Source of the DNA: Ruegeria profundi
Lineage (GTDB): Bacteria; Pseudomonadota; Alphaproteobacteria; Rhodobacterales; Rhodobacteraceae
Reading direction: 5' to 3'
DNA length: 64,000 nt
Assembly: GCF_001507545.1 (NCBI RefSeq)
Contig: NZ_LQBP01000003.1
Coordinates: 124,001 to 188,000, forward strand
Every line of letters begins with the position of its first letter. The first letter of the stretch is position 1. This document shows, piece by piece, positions 15,578-23,453 of the stretch. The notes below the pieces were generated by a model. It was not told the origin of the DNA. It was given only the letters and a program-made list of their open reading frames with translations, and ran no database searches. The translations under genes were made by a program, and so were the position numbers.

Positions 15578-17320
15578 TCAACTGGCCTGTGCCGCGTCTT
15601 CAAGCCGGAGTTGAACCGTCTGCCGCCCGCCCCAGCTGTTGACCTCGAGCCGTCCGGCGAAATGGAGCCGCGCGCCGCCATGATTTGACAACTTCTCACC
15701 CATCGGGCCATCAAATGCACCAAAGGCGATAGCGTCCAGACCGCCGCCGACACCATCGGACAACGAAAGTTTCAGATGAGATTCTCCGACACGCTTGGCA
15801 AACCGAACTTGCAGGTCAGGCAACGCGTATCGTGGGGCAGGGGCGCTGGCCCCAAACGGCCCGGCCTTTTCAATCTGTTCGATCAGGTCGATTGTGGCTG
15901 CGCCCGGCATCAGCGTGCCGTCCAGTTTCAGGTCGGCGGGGCCGCCTTCGCCCGCGCCCTGTTTGGCCAGCAGTTCGCTCAACCGTGCCATCGCGGGTTC
16001 CAGTTGATCGCGCATCACGGTCAGGCCTGCTGCCATCTTGTGACCGCCGCCTTTGACCAGTAGCCCCTCGGCCGCCAGACGCTGGATCGAAGCACCCAGA
16101 TCGACACCGGAGACGGATCGGCCCGATCCTTTGCCCTCATCCCCGTCAAAACCGATGACAATCGCAGGGCGGTTCGCATTCTCCTTGAGACGCGATGCCA
16201 CGATACCGACCACTCCGGGATGCCAGCCATCGCCTGCCGCCCATACCAGCGGCGCATCCAGACCCCGTTCTTCGGCTTGCTCCAAAGCTGCCGCACGCAC
16301 GGCGTTTTCGATGTCGCGGCGTTCGGTGTTCAACTGATCCAAACGCTGCGAGAGAGCCTCGGCCTCGTGTATCGAGTCAGTGCTGAGCAACCGCGCACCC
16401 AGATCAGCCTGACCAATCCGCCCGCCTGCGTTGACACGAGGGCCAAGCAGGAACCCGAGGTGATAGCTGTTGGGCGCCGAATCCATGCGGGCCACATCCG
16501 ACAGCGCCACCAAACCCGGCCTCTGCCTTTGCGCCATGACCTTCAGCCCCTGCCGTACCAGTGCCCGGTTCGCCCCGATCAGAGGGGCCACATCTGCCAC
16601 GGTTGCAAGTGCTACAAGATCTAACAGCCCAAGCAGGTCCGGCCCTTTTGCACCTGCCTCGCGCAGCTGGCGCCCGGCCTCAACCAGCATCAGAAAGACG
16701 ACACTCGCGGCGCAGAGATAGCTCAAATCGCCGCTTTCGTCCTGCCGGTTCGGGTTCACTACGGCGACGCAGTCCGGCAACGTCTCACCGCCCAGATGGT
16801 GGTCCAGAACGATCACGTCAGCGCCCTTGGCGGCTGCAATCGGTTCGTGGCTCAAGGTGCCGCAATCGACGCAGAGAATGAGGTCATGCGTCGCGGCCAA
16901 TTCCTGCATCGCAGGAACGTTGGGGCCATATCCCTCATCAATTCTGTCCGGCACGTACAGGGTCGCTTGCTGGCCCATCTGTCGCAGCCAGACCAGAAGT
17001 AAAGCCGCGGAACTACCGCCATCCACGTCATAATCTGCGAACACTGCGATCCGCTGTTTGGCCCTAACCGCCGCGAGGAAGCGGGTCGCTGCTTTTTCCA
17101 TATCCTTCATGGATCGCGGGTCGGGCAGCAGTTCCTTCAACTTGGGTTCAAGAAACCCCGGCGCCTCCATTGCGGGAACGCCGCGTCGCGCCAGCACCTG
17201 ACAGACTGCGCGGGGCAAGCCCGCCTGTTGGATCAGCATTTCAGTGGCCCGCTCGGTTTCTGCCGACGGTCCAACCCAACGCCGTCCGGTCAATGACTGC
17301 TCAACCCCTAAAAAGCTCAT
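15578..17320 (-). CDS. recJ: Single-stranded-DNA-specific exonuclease RecJ
   Basis: The 5'-3' single-strand DNA exonuclease RecJ, 580 residues, close to the usual length, acting in recombination and mismatch repair in the cytoplasm. The DHH phosphoesterase motifs are present: DYDVDG at 96-101, VDCG at 151-154 and LDHH at 172-175, followed by the DHHA1 domain with GGGHKMAAG and a C-terminal nucleic-acid-binding domain. The ATG at 17320 gives the normal family start MSFLGVEQSLTGRRW; an earlier in-frame start would add 29 residues reading through the glpX spacer. It follows glpX and hom on the same strand. Confidence 0.95.
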   Translation of the reverse strand: MSFLGVEQSLTGRRWVGPSAETERATEMLIQQAGLPRAVCQVLARRGVPAMEAPGFLEPKLKELLPDPRSMKDMEKAATRFLAAVRAKQRIAVFADYDVDGGSSAALLLVWLRQMGQQATLYVPDRIDEGYGPNVPAMQELAATHDLILCVDCGTLSHEPIAAAKGADVIVLDHHLGGETLPDCVAVVNPNRQDESGDLSYLCAASVVFLMLVEAGRQLREAGAKGPDLLGLLDLVALATVADVAPLIGANRALVRQGLKVMAQRQRPGLVALSDVARMDSAPNSYHLGFLLGPRVNAGGRIGQADLGARLLSTDSIHEAEALSQRLDQLNTERRDIENAVRAAALEQAEERGLDAPLVWAAGDGWHPGVVGIVASRLKENANRPAIVIGFDGDEGKGSGRSVSGVDLGASIQRLAAEGLLVKGGGHKMAAGLTVMRDQLEPAMARLSELLAKQGAGEGGPADLKLDGTLMPGAATIDLIEQIEKAGPFGASAPAPRYALPDLQVRFAKRVGESHLKLSLSDGVGGGLDAIAFGAFDGPMGEKLSNHGGARLHFAGRLEVNSWGGRQTVQLRLEDAAQAS

Positions 17321-17411
17321 GCCCTGCCTTTCATGTGCCAAGGCCGGACCCTCTCGGACCCGGCCTCGTTGTGTGTATGGATACCCTTGCGCGCGGTTCA
17401 GGCGCAAGCGA

Positions 17412-18395
17412 TTAGGCGTTGTCGTGCGACCACATCGGTGTGCGGTACGACATGCGACGAACCGAGCCGGTTTTCGACCGCATCAGCAGAGTGGTGGTTT
17501 CAACCCAGCCGGGCTCGCGCTTGATGCGCGGCAGCAGCGAACCACCGGTCACGCCGGTTGCGGCAAAGATCACGTCAGCGGTAACCATCTCATCGCGGGC
17601 ATACACGCGGTCCAGATCGGTGATGCCAGCCTTGGCGGCGCGGCTGCGTTCGTCATCATTGCGGAACAGCAGGCGTCCAAAAATCTGACCGCCCATGCAT
17701 TTCAGCGCGGCTGCGGCCAACACACCCTCGGGCGCGCCACCTTGGCCCATGTACATGTCGATCCCGGTCACTTCGCTTTCAGCACAGTGCATCACACCGG
17801 CGACGTCTCCGTCGGTGATCAGACGTATTGATGCCCCGGTTTCGCGCACCTCGGCGATCATCGCATCGTGACGTGGGCGTTCCAGGATACAGACGGTAAT
17901 ATCAGACGGTTTACACCCTTTGGCCTGGGCCAGAGCCTCAACACGTTCACGCGGGGTCATGTCGAGAGTCACAATCCCTTCGGGGAAGCCCGGGCCAATC
18001 GCCAGCTTGTCCATGTAAACGTCAGGGGCGTGCAGCATCGATCCGCGAGGGCCCATGGCGATCACGGTCAGCGCGTTAGGCATATCCTTGGCGGTCAGGG
18101 TTGTGCCTTCAAGCGGGTCCAGCGCGATGTCCACACCGGGGCCATTGCCTGTGCCAACCTCTTCACCGATATACAGCATCGGTGCCTCGTCACGCTCGCC
18201 TTCACCGATGACCACGACACCCGCGATGTCCAATAGGTTCAACTGTTCGCGCATGGCGTTCACAGCGGCCTGATCCGCCGCTTTTTCATCGCCGCGTCCA
18301 ACCAGCGATGCCGAGGCAAGCGCGGCCTGCTCTGCGACACGCGCCAGGCCCAAAGACAGCAGGCGGTCGTTGAAATCAATCTTGGCAGCACTCAT
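17412..18395 (-). CDS. glpX: Class II fructose-1,6-bisphosphatase GlpX
   Basis: Class II fructose-1,6-bisphosphatase, 327 residues, which hydrolyses fructose 1,6-bisphosphate to fructose 6-phosphate in gluconeogenesis. The metal and phosphate sites are visible in VVIGEGERDEAPML, DIALDPLEGTTLTAKDMPNAL and MHCAESEVTGIDMYMGQGGAPEG. The start ATG at 18395 gives the usual beginning with FNDRLLSLGLARVAEQAA. It lies 70 bp after hom and 91 bp before recJ. Presence of the glycerol transporter in the window fits a gluconeogenic use of glycerol, but the genes are not adjacent. Confidence 0.95.
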   Translation of the reverse strand: MSAAKIDFNDRLLSLGLARVAEQAALASASLVGRGDEKAADQAAVNAMREQLNLLDIAGVVVIGEGERDEAPMLYIGEEVGTGNGPGVDIALDPLEGTTLTAKDMPNALTVIAMGPRGSMLHAPDVYMDKLAIGPGFPEGIVTLDMTPRERVEALAQAKGCKPSDITVCILERPRHDAMIAEVRETGASIRLITDGDVAGVMHCAESEVTGIDMYMGQGGAPEGVLAAAALKCMGGQIFGRLLFRNDDERSRAAKAGITDLDRVYARDEMVTADVIFAATGVTGGSLLPRIKREPGWVETTTLLMRSKTGSVRRMSYRTPMWSHDNA

Positions 18396-18465
18396 TTTTC
18401 ACTATCCTCAGGTCACTTTCGGTTTTTATCTCGGCATAGCCCGCGTTTTAGGTTTACCGCAAGTG

Positions 18466-19752
18466 TCAAACCTCTTCGATGCGCAAGGCGACGGGTTCGT
18501 CTGCCACCACATCGGCATTGCTGAAGCCTTCCAGCGCGATATCCAACGTCGCCCGTGTGGTTTTGTGGGTGACGATCAGGACCGGGGCTGTGCTCTCGGA
18601 ATGACCGTACTGGCGCATCCGGTCGATTGAGACGCCTGCATCCCCCAGGATAGCCGCCACTTTGGCCAGCGCGCCGGGTTTGTCGAACAAAGCAAGGCGT
18701 ACATAATAGGGGGCGGGCAGTCCGGTCACTGCGGCCTGCGCATCCTGCAACGAGGTCGCGGGGCGGCCAAAGGTCGGAATCTGCAATCCGCGCGCCAGAT
18801 CGCACACATCGCCCATGACGGCGCTGGCAGTTGGTCCCTCACCGGCGCCGGGGCCGCGCAGAACGACCTGTTCGACGGAATCGCCTTCGATCACGACCAT
18901 GTTTGTGCCGCCTTCAAGTTGCCCCAGGGCCGATGTGCTGGGCACCAAACAGGGTTGCATCCGCTGTTCCAGACCGCGGGCTGATCGCTGGGCGACACCC
19001 AGCAGCTTGATGCGATATCCCATATCGTCTGCCTGATGGATGTCTTCTAGGCTGATCTGCTGAATGCCTTCGATCTGAATGCCGTCGAAGTTCGGTTTGG
19101 TCCCAAACGCAATCGACGACAGAAGCGCCAGCTTATGCGCCGCATCAATGCCGCCAACGTCAAGGTTTGGGTCAGCCTCAAGGTATCCCAACTCGGCGCA
19201 TTCTTCGAACAGAGCGTTATAGCCCAGCTCCTGCGACTGCATCCGGGTCAGGATGTAATTGCAGGTTCCGTTCATCACGCCCATGACGCGCTTGATCTCG
19301 TTTCCGGCCAGCCCTTCGGTCAGGGATTTGATGACCGGAATGCCACCTGCAACGGCGGCTTCGAACCGGATCACGCGGCCTGCGGCCTCGGCCTTTTCGG
19401 CCAATTCCTGACCGTGGATCGCCAGCAACGCCTTGTTGGCGGTGACCACATCCTTGCCGCTGGCCAGTGCTGCCTCGACCGAGGCTTTGGCCGGGCCATT
19501 CTCGCCACCAATCAATTCTACGAACACGTCGATATCATCGCGTTTGGCAAGCGCTACAGGGTCTGATTCCCACGCATAGTCTGACAGGTTTACACCGCGA
19601 TCCTTTTTCGCATTACGTGCGGAAACGGCAGTGATTTCGATCGGCCGACCAGTACGCGCCTGCAGCAGGTCCGCATGGCGGCGGATGATCTTCACGACAC
19701 CCACGCCAACTGTTCCCAAGCCCGCAATTCCCAGCCGCAGCGCCTGTGTCAT
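18466..19752 (-). CDS. hom: Homoserine dehydrogenase
   Basis: Homoserine dehydrogenase, 428 residues, which reduces aspartate semialdehyde to homoserine for threonine and methionine synthesis. The NAD(P)-binding GLGTVGVGVV motif is at residues 11-20, the catalytic region with GGIPVIKSL and GTCNYIL follows, and a C-terminal ACT domain (VRLALFDKPGALAKVAAIL, near 350-420) should bind threonine as feedback inhibitor. The protein has the standalone monofunctional layout, without an aspartokinase part. The gene leads the hom-glpX-recJ series on the minus strand. Confidence 0.95.
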   Translation of the reverse strand: MTQALRLGIAGLGTVGVGVVKIIRRHADLLQARTGRPIEITAVSARNAKKDRGVNLSDYAWESDPVALAKRDDIDVFVELIGGENGPAKASVEAALASGKDVVTANKALLAIHGQELAEKAEAAGRVIRFEAAVAGGIPVIKSLTEGLAGNEIKRVMGVMNGTCNYILTRMQSQELGYNALFEECAELGYLEADPNLDVGGIDAAHKLALLSSIAFGTKPNFDGIQIEGIQQISLEDIHQADDMGYRIKLLGVAQRSARGLEQRMQPCLVPSTSALGQLEGGTNMVVIEGDSVEQVVLRGPGAGEGPTASAVMGDVCDLARGLQIPTFGRPATSLQDAQAAVTGLPAPYYVRLALFDKPGALAKVAAILGDAGVSIDRMRQYGHSESTAPVLIVTHKTTRATLDIALEGFSNADVVADEPVALRIEEV

Positions 19753-19879
19753 CCCGTGGGTTCCTTTCCGCTCGAAGATTTCCGTTGCACCGGGCCTGTC
19801 GCCCGTTCAGCGCTGCCTTATCGGGTTCGGCGCTAGGGTGCAATGCGTCGCGGTCCGAACTGGGGTGAATCCCAAGGGG

Positions 19880-20128
19880 TCAGTTGATTTCAGTGTTTTG
19901 AAGGTCCTGCGACTTTTTCTCAAGCGCTTCGCGCCGAGCCTTCAAATCTTCTTCGACATCAGCCGCTTCGTTCGCCGGTTCAACCGGGGGTCCTAGTGCC
20001 TCTTGCAGGGGAATAAGCTTGGGATAGCGGGCCGATCTGAGCTCGGGCAGTTCGCTTCCTTCCAGCTCGGGGAAATCTGCGCAGCCAGCGCAAATCAGCA
20101 CCAAGATCAGCAACGGCAGACGCTTCAT
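19880..20128 (-). CDS. Small putative lipoprotein
   Basis: A predicted 82-residue protein of unknown function. It begins MKRLPLLILVLICAGC, a short signal peptide with a lipobox-like ICAGC, so it is probably anchored by lipid to a membrane with the cysteine at residue 16. The mature part is acidic and ends in a short charged helix (VEEDLKARREALEKKSQDLQ). The ATG at 20128 is preferred over an in-frame start nine codons earlier because it puts the signal peptide at the N-terminus. It is divergent from the TetR gene. Confidence 0.65.
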   Translation of the reverse strand: MKRLPLLILVLICAGCADFPELEGSELPELRSARYPKLIPLQEALGPPVEPANEAADVEEDLKARREALEKKSQDLQNTEIN

Positions 20129-20199
20129 ACGGAACCCTTTCAAGGTCGATCCCAACCGTGATGCACCTTTTGTCGCGCTGGTTCAAGCGGGCTTCTATT

Positions 20200-20213
20200 T
20201 GAACATACGTTCA
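20200..20213. promoter_or_regulatory. Inverted repeat, candidate TetR-family operator
   Basis: TGAACATACGTTCA, with perfect 5-base arms, lies 14 bp before the start of the TetR-family gene and in the space between it and the divergent lipoprotein gene. Autoregulation through a palindrome at this place is typical of TetR regulators. The core resembles the Gram-positive LexA box by its GAAC-N4-GTTC form, which is thought coincidental here. Confidence 0.5.
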
Positions 20214-20227
20214 GATACTGTGAGGTG

Positions 20228-20815
20228 ATGGCACGCACTCAAGGTTCACATTCCGATATTACCGGCCCGCGTATCCGAAAAGCGGCGTTGGGATTGTTCG
20301 CCCGCCACGGCTATGCGGCGGTATCCATGCGCCAGATCGCGGCCGAGGTCGGGGTGCAGGCCGGGGCGCTGTACAACTACACGCCGGATAAGCAGAGTCT
20401 TTTGTTCCACCTGATGCATGAGCACATGCAAGAGCTTTTGTCAGCTTACGGCGAACTTACGCAGCCTGAGAATGCCTTTGAGGCGTTACATCAGTTCGTT
20501 AGGTTCCACATCCGGTTCCATCTTGAGCGCCCGGATGAAGTATTCATCGCCTATATGGAACTGCGCAATCTCACGCCCGAGAACTTTTCGGAAATCGAAG
20601 CCTTGCGCCGTAAATACGAAGACGCTTTGGAAGCCATCCTGCGCAAAGGGCAGGGGGCTGCGCTTTTCGATATTGCGGATACCAAGGTCGCCACCCTTGC
20701 CGTTATCGCCATGCTAAACGGGGTGATGACCTGGTATCGCGCAGGTGGTCGTCTGTCTCTGGACGAGGTTGAGCAGAATTATTGGGATATGGTCCGCCGC
20801 TCGGTCTCGGCCTGA
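20228..20815 (+). CDS. TetR/AcrR family transcriptional regulator
   Basis: A transcription factor of 195 residues. The N-terminal TetR helix-turn-helix is clear: KAALGLFARHGYAAVSMRQIAAEVGVQAGALYNYTPDKQSL spans about residues 16-58 (quoted here as separate helices: ALGLFARHG, SMRQIAAEVGV, GALYNYTPDK). The C-terminal ligand domain resembles the regulators with the TetR_C_33-like fold that sense acyl-CoA or hydrophobic compounds; the ligand is not known. A GTG three bases upstream (20225) is an alternative start. A palindrome directly upstream may be its operator. The adjacent pirin gene is convergent, ending 5 bp away. Confidence 0.85.
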   Translation: MARTQGSHSDITGPRIRKAALGLFARHGYAAVSMRQIAAEVGVQAGALYNYTPDKQSLLFHLMHEHMQELLSAYGELTQPENAFEALHQFVRFHIRFHLERPDEVFIAYMELRNLTPENFSEIEALRRKYEDALEAILRKGQGAALFDIADTKVATLAVIAMLNGVMTWYRAGGRLSLDEVEQNYWDMVRRSVSA

Positions 20816-20820
20816 AAGAT

Positions 20821-21732
20821 CTAGTGTGCCGGCTGGATGAAGGTTCCGTTCCGCAACTCGCGGAAGGCTTTTTCAAGCTCTGCCCGCGTGTTCATGACGA
20901 TCGGACCGTGCCAGGCGACAGGTTCGGCAATTGGCGCGCCCGAGATCAGCAGGAACCGCACGCCTTCAGGCCCGGCCTGCACGGTTATCTCATCCCCGGT
21001 GCCAAACCGGACAAGCGTTCTGTCGCCGGACATGTCGCGGATGTTCACCTCTTGCCCCGCAACTTCTTTTTCCAGAAGGACACCAGTGGGTTGCGAGGCG
21101 TCTGCAAAAGCGGCCTGACCTTCAAAGATATATGCGAAAGCGCGACGATAGGTGTCGATACGAAAGGTCTTCTTGACCCCCGCCGGAACGCGAACGTCCA
21201 GATATTGCGGATCGGCGGCAATCCCGTCGACAGGGCCGGTCTTGCCCCAGAATTCGCCCACAATCACGCGAACCGTTGTACCGTCATCATCAGTTACTTC
21301 GGGGATTTCCTTGCTTTGCACATCCTGATAGCGCGGTGCCGTCATTTTCTGCGCCGAAGGCAAGTTGCCCCACAGTTGGAACCCATGCATCTGACCCGTG
21401 GCGTTACCTGTTGGCATCTCTTGGTGCAGGATTCCGGACCCGGCGGTCATCCATTGAACGTCGCCTGCGCCGAGTGTCCCGCTGTTGCCCAGCGAATCCG
21501 AATGTTCGACCTCGCCTGCAAGCACATATGTGATCGTCTCGATCCCGCGATGCGGGTGCCAGGGGAAACCGGCCTGATAATCGCGCGGCCGCTCGTTCCG
21601 AAAGTCGTCAAACAGCAAAAACGGGTCAAGCTCTGACGGGTCATGAAACCCGAAAGCGCGGTGCAGCTTGACGCCTGCGCCCTCAAGTGCGGGGGTGGCT
21701 TTGCGGGTTTCCAAAACTGGTCGTAGGGACAT
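20821..21732 (-). CDS. Pirin family protein
   Basis: A two-cupin pirin-like protein of 303 residues. The N-terminal cupin carries the metal-site pattern PHRGIETITYVLAGEVEHSDS near residues 60-80 and GDVQWMTAGSGILHQE near 95-110. Some pirins are quercetin dioxygenases and others act as regulators; nothing in the sequence decides. The ATG at 21732 has a GGAGG six bases upstream; a TTG four codons earlier also lies in frame but has no such site. It is convergent with the TetR gene. Confidence 0.9.
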   Translation of the reverse strand: MSLRPVLETRKATPALEGAGVKLHRAFGFHDPSELDPFLLFDDFRNERPRDYQAGFPWHPHRGIETITYVLAGEVEHSDSLGNSGTLGAGDVQWMTAGSGILHQEMPTGNATGQMHGFQLWGNLPSAQKMTAPRYQDVQSKEIPEVTDDDGTTVRVIVGEFWGKTGPVDGIAADPQYLDVRVPAGVKKTFRIDTYRRAFAYIFEGQAAFADASQPTGVLLEKEVAGQEVNIRDMSGDRTLVRFGTGDEITVQAGPEGVRFLLISGAPIAEPVAWHGPIVMNTRAELEKAFRELRNGTFIQPAH

Positions 21733-21879
21733 TGTGGCCTCCAATAGCTTTGGTATGCATGTAAGATAAGCATGATGAGGGTCAATCAGCAGAAATAAAC
21801 GGTCACTGTGCGGGAATCTGCCCCTCTGTCATTTCCGGATCAAAGCGGCTAAACCCTCGGAAAAATCGCAGGGGTTCAC

Positions 21880-22374
21880 ATGCAACAAGACGTACTGGCC
21901 ACTATTCAACCTTCACCTGCAAGACGCTGGCTGGGTGTTGGCATGCTTAGTATTGTCGGCGGATTGGTCCTGTTCGTGGCCGTTACACGACCGCCTGAGC
22001 CGATGTGGCTGATTTTCCTCATTGCAGTAGGGGGGGGGACGTTCTGGCTGGCATACCGCATGTGGCAAGCGACCTCTGATTCGATTGAATTGACAGAGAC
22101 CGAGCTCCGAACCGGGACAGGGCGCCTCATTGCGAAAGTAGAGGATATTGAAGCCGTCGACAGGGGCGTTTTCGCGTTCAAACCGTCAAACGGGTTTCTG
22201 CTGAAAACACGAAACAGTGCTGAAAACAGTTGGGATCCTGGCCTGTGGTGGCGTTTGGGGCGCCGTGTTGGCGTCGGCGGTATGACAACGGCCGCCGAAA
22301 CCAAGTTTTTATCCGAGGTGCTGACAGCCCTGATTACGCAGTACAGCCCTGTTCAGAAAGATTATCCGCGCTAA
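21880..22374 (+). CDS. Conserved hypothetical membrane protein
   Basis: A 164-residue protein not recognised as a named family. Two membrane helices (residues 17-36 and 41-59) are followed by a soluble domain of about 100 residues with beta-rich sequence (SIELTETELRTGTGRLIAKVEDIEA), reminiscent of small membrane proteins with a PH-like domain that occur in roseobacters. Its last 41 bp overlap the end of the tadE-like gene on the other strand. No function is proposed. Confidence 0.65.
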   Translation: MQQDVLATIQPSPARRWLGVGMLSIVGGLVLFVAVTRPPEPMWLIFLIAVGGGTFWLAYRMWQATSDSIELTETELRTGTGRLIAKVEDIEAVDRGVFAFKPSNGFLLKTRNSAENSWDPGLWWRLGRRVGVGGMTTAAETKFLSEVLTALITQYSPVQKDYPR

Positions 22375-22921
22375 TCTGGTCAGCGATACGCGGCCGGGTG
22401 AAGATGAAATTCTCAAATCTATAGTCCGTATTCATCCACGGCGGTTTGATCGTCCACTCATAGTTGTTTACTGTCTCGACAATGATCAAAGGCTCCAGAT
22501 CTGACAGCGGCGGAAGGCGGTCTCGCAAGGCTTCTATATTAACGTTGGTCCAGGTTTCTGCGAATCCACAGCTTGTTGACCAGTCAACGACCAAACGGTC
22601 TTCATCCTCTTTGTACCTGATGAAAGACAGGCGCATTCTCATTTCGGATTCGTTATTCACCATTCGTTGCATCAATAGATGCATGGAGGATACGTATGTG
22701 TCGTTTATTCCATCTTTTTCGCGCGAAATCAGATCACTGACCGTGTAAGCCGCCTTCAGATTTGCTGTGCTTTGGCGAAACCCGTCGTAGAAAGTATAAG
22801 TAAGCGAGACGGTGTATACAAACAAAGGGAATATCAGCAGAGCTTCCACCGTGAGGGCACCATTTTCACGCCGTAGCCATCTGCCTAGCAATTGACGGGT
22901 ATTCAAGAAAACACGCAACAT
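22334..22921 (-). CDS. TadE-like pseudopilin / pilus assembly protein
   Basis: A TadE/TadG-type protein of 195 residues. The N-terminus has a short basic leader and the typical RRENGALTVEALLIFPLFVYTV stretch (quoted as NGALTVEALLIFPL), with glutamate after the hydrophobic helix start as in pseudopilins of the Flp/Tad system. The rest is exported. It is the third gene of a trio with a second TadE-like protein and a large VWA protein. The genes for the Tad secretion ATPase, outer membrane channel and prepilin peptidase are not in this window. Confidence 0.75.
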   Translation of the reverse strand: MLRVFLNTRQLLGRWLRRENGALTVEALLIFPLFVYTVSLTYTFYDGFRQSTANLKAAYTVSDLISREKDGINDTYVSSMHLLMQRMVNNESEMRMRLSFIRYKEDEDRLVVDWSTSCGFAETWTNVNIEALRDRLPPLSDLEPLIIVETVNNYEWTIKPPWMNTDYRFENFIFTRPRIADQISADNLSEQGCTA

Positions 22922-22922
22922 A

Positions 22923-23453
22923 TCAAGGCTCCTGGACGAAAGCAGTGGTTGCCGAAAGTGCGATCAGACCGTCATCATTTGCCAATGCACGGCCCATTGA
23001 TGACGTCGGGAAAACCGGATCGACGATTGCGCAAGCGCGCAGGATCATAAGTTCATTCGGCGGACCATTCGTGAATTCACGGACGGGTTTGGCCTCTTCC
23101 GACCGGTCTGTGCAGTCCGGTTCCGCTGGTAGCGTGACGCCGGTAAATGCGCTCTGACGGATCATCTCTAGCTGCAAGTTGTTACTGCAATCATCGATGA
23201 CCAAAGTCTGTTCACAGATCGCCTCCTTGATTTGGTCATGGGTCGGCCCTGACCCGGTACCAAGACGGATGTCTCGAACGACCAAGTCAACAGACCGTTC
23301 AAGCATCGACTGTTTGACCGTCACCAACGCGTACTCCACCGCGCATAAAATGAAGGCGAGGTACAGTGGGAACAGAATGACGAATTCAACCACCAGACTG
23401 CCTTCTTCCGAACGTCGGAAGCGGAGTATGTTATCCCAAGCTCGGCGTGTCAT
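22923..23453 (-). CDS. TadE-like pseudopilin / pilus assembly protein
   Basis: A second TadE-like protein, 176 residues, with the motif SEEGSLVVEFVILFPLYLAF near residues 15-34 and a single N-terminal membrane helix. The extracytoplasmic part has four to five cysteines, among them CEQ, CSN and CTD, that may form disulfides. It sits between the two other Tad-type genes, overlapping the VWA gene by 4 bp and separated by 1 bp from the following tadE-like gene, so the three form one operon. Confidence 0.78.
   Translation of the reverse strand: MTRRAWDNILRFRRSEEGSLVVEFVILFPLYLAFILCAVEYALVTVKQSMLERSVDLVVRDIRLGTGSGPTHDQIKEAICEQTLVIDDCSNNLQLEMIRQSAFTGVTLPAEPDCTDRSEEAKPVREFTNGPPNELMILRACAIVDPVFPTSSMGRALANDDGLIALSATTAFVQEP

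Noticed and set aside
20201..20212. Gram-positive type LexA box (GAAC-N4-GTTC)
   Set aside because: The organism is an alphaproteobacterium, whose LexA uses GTTC-N7-GTTC; a TetR operator explains the palindrome better.
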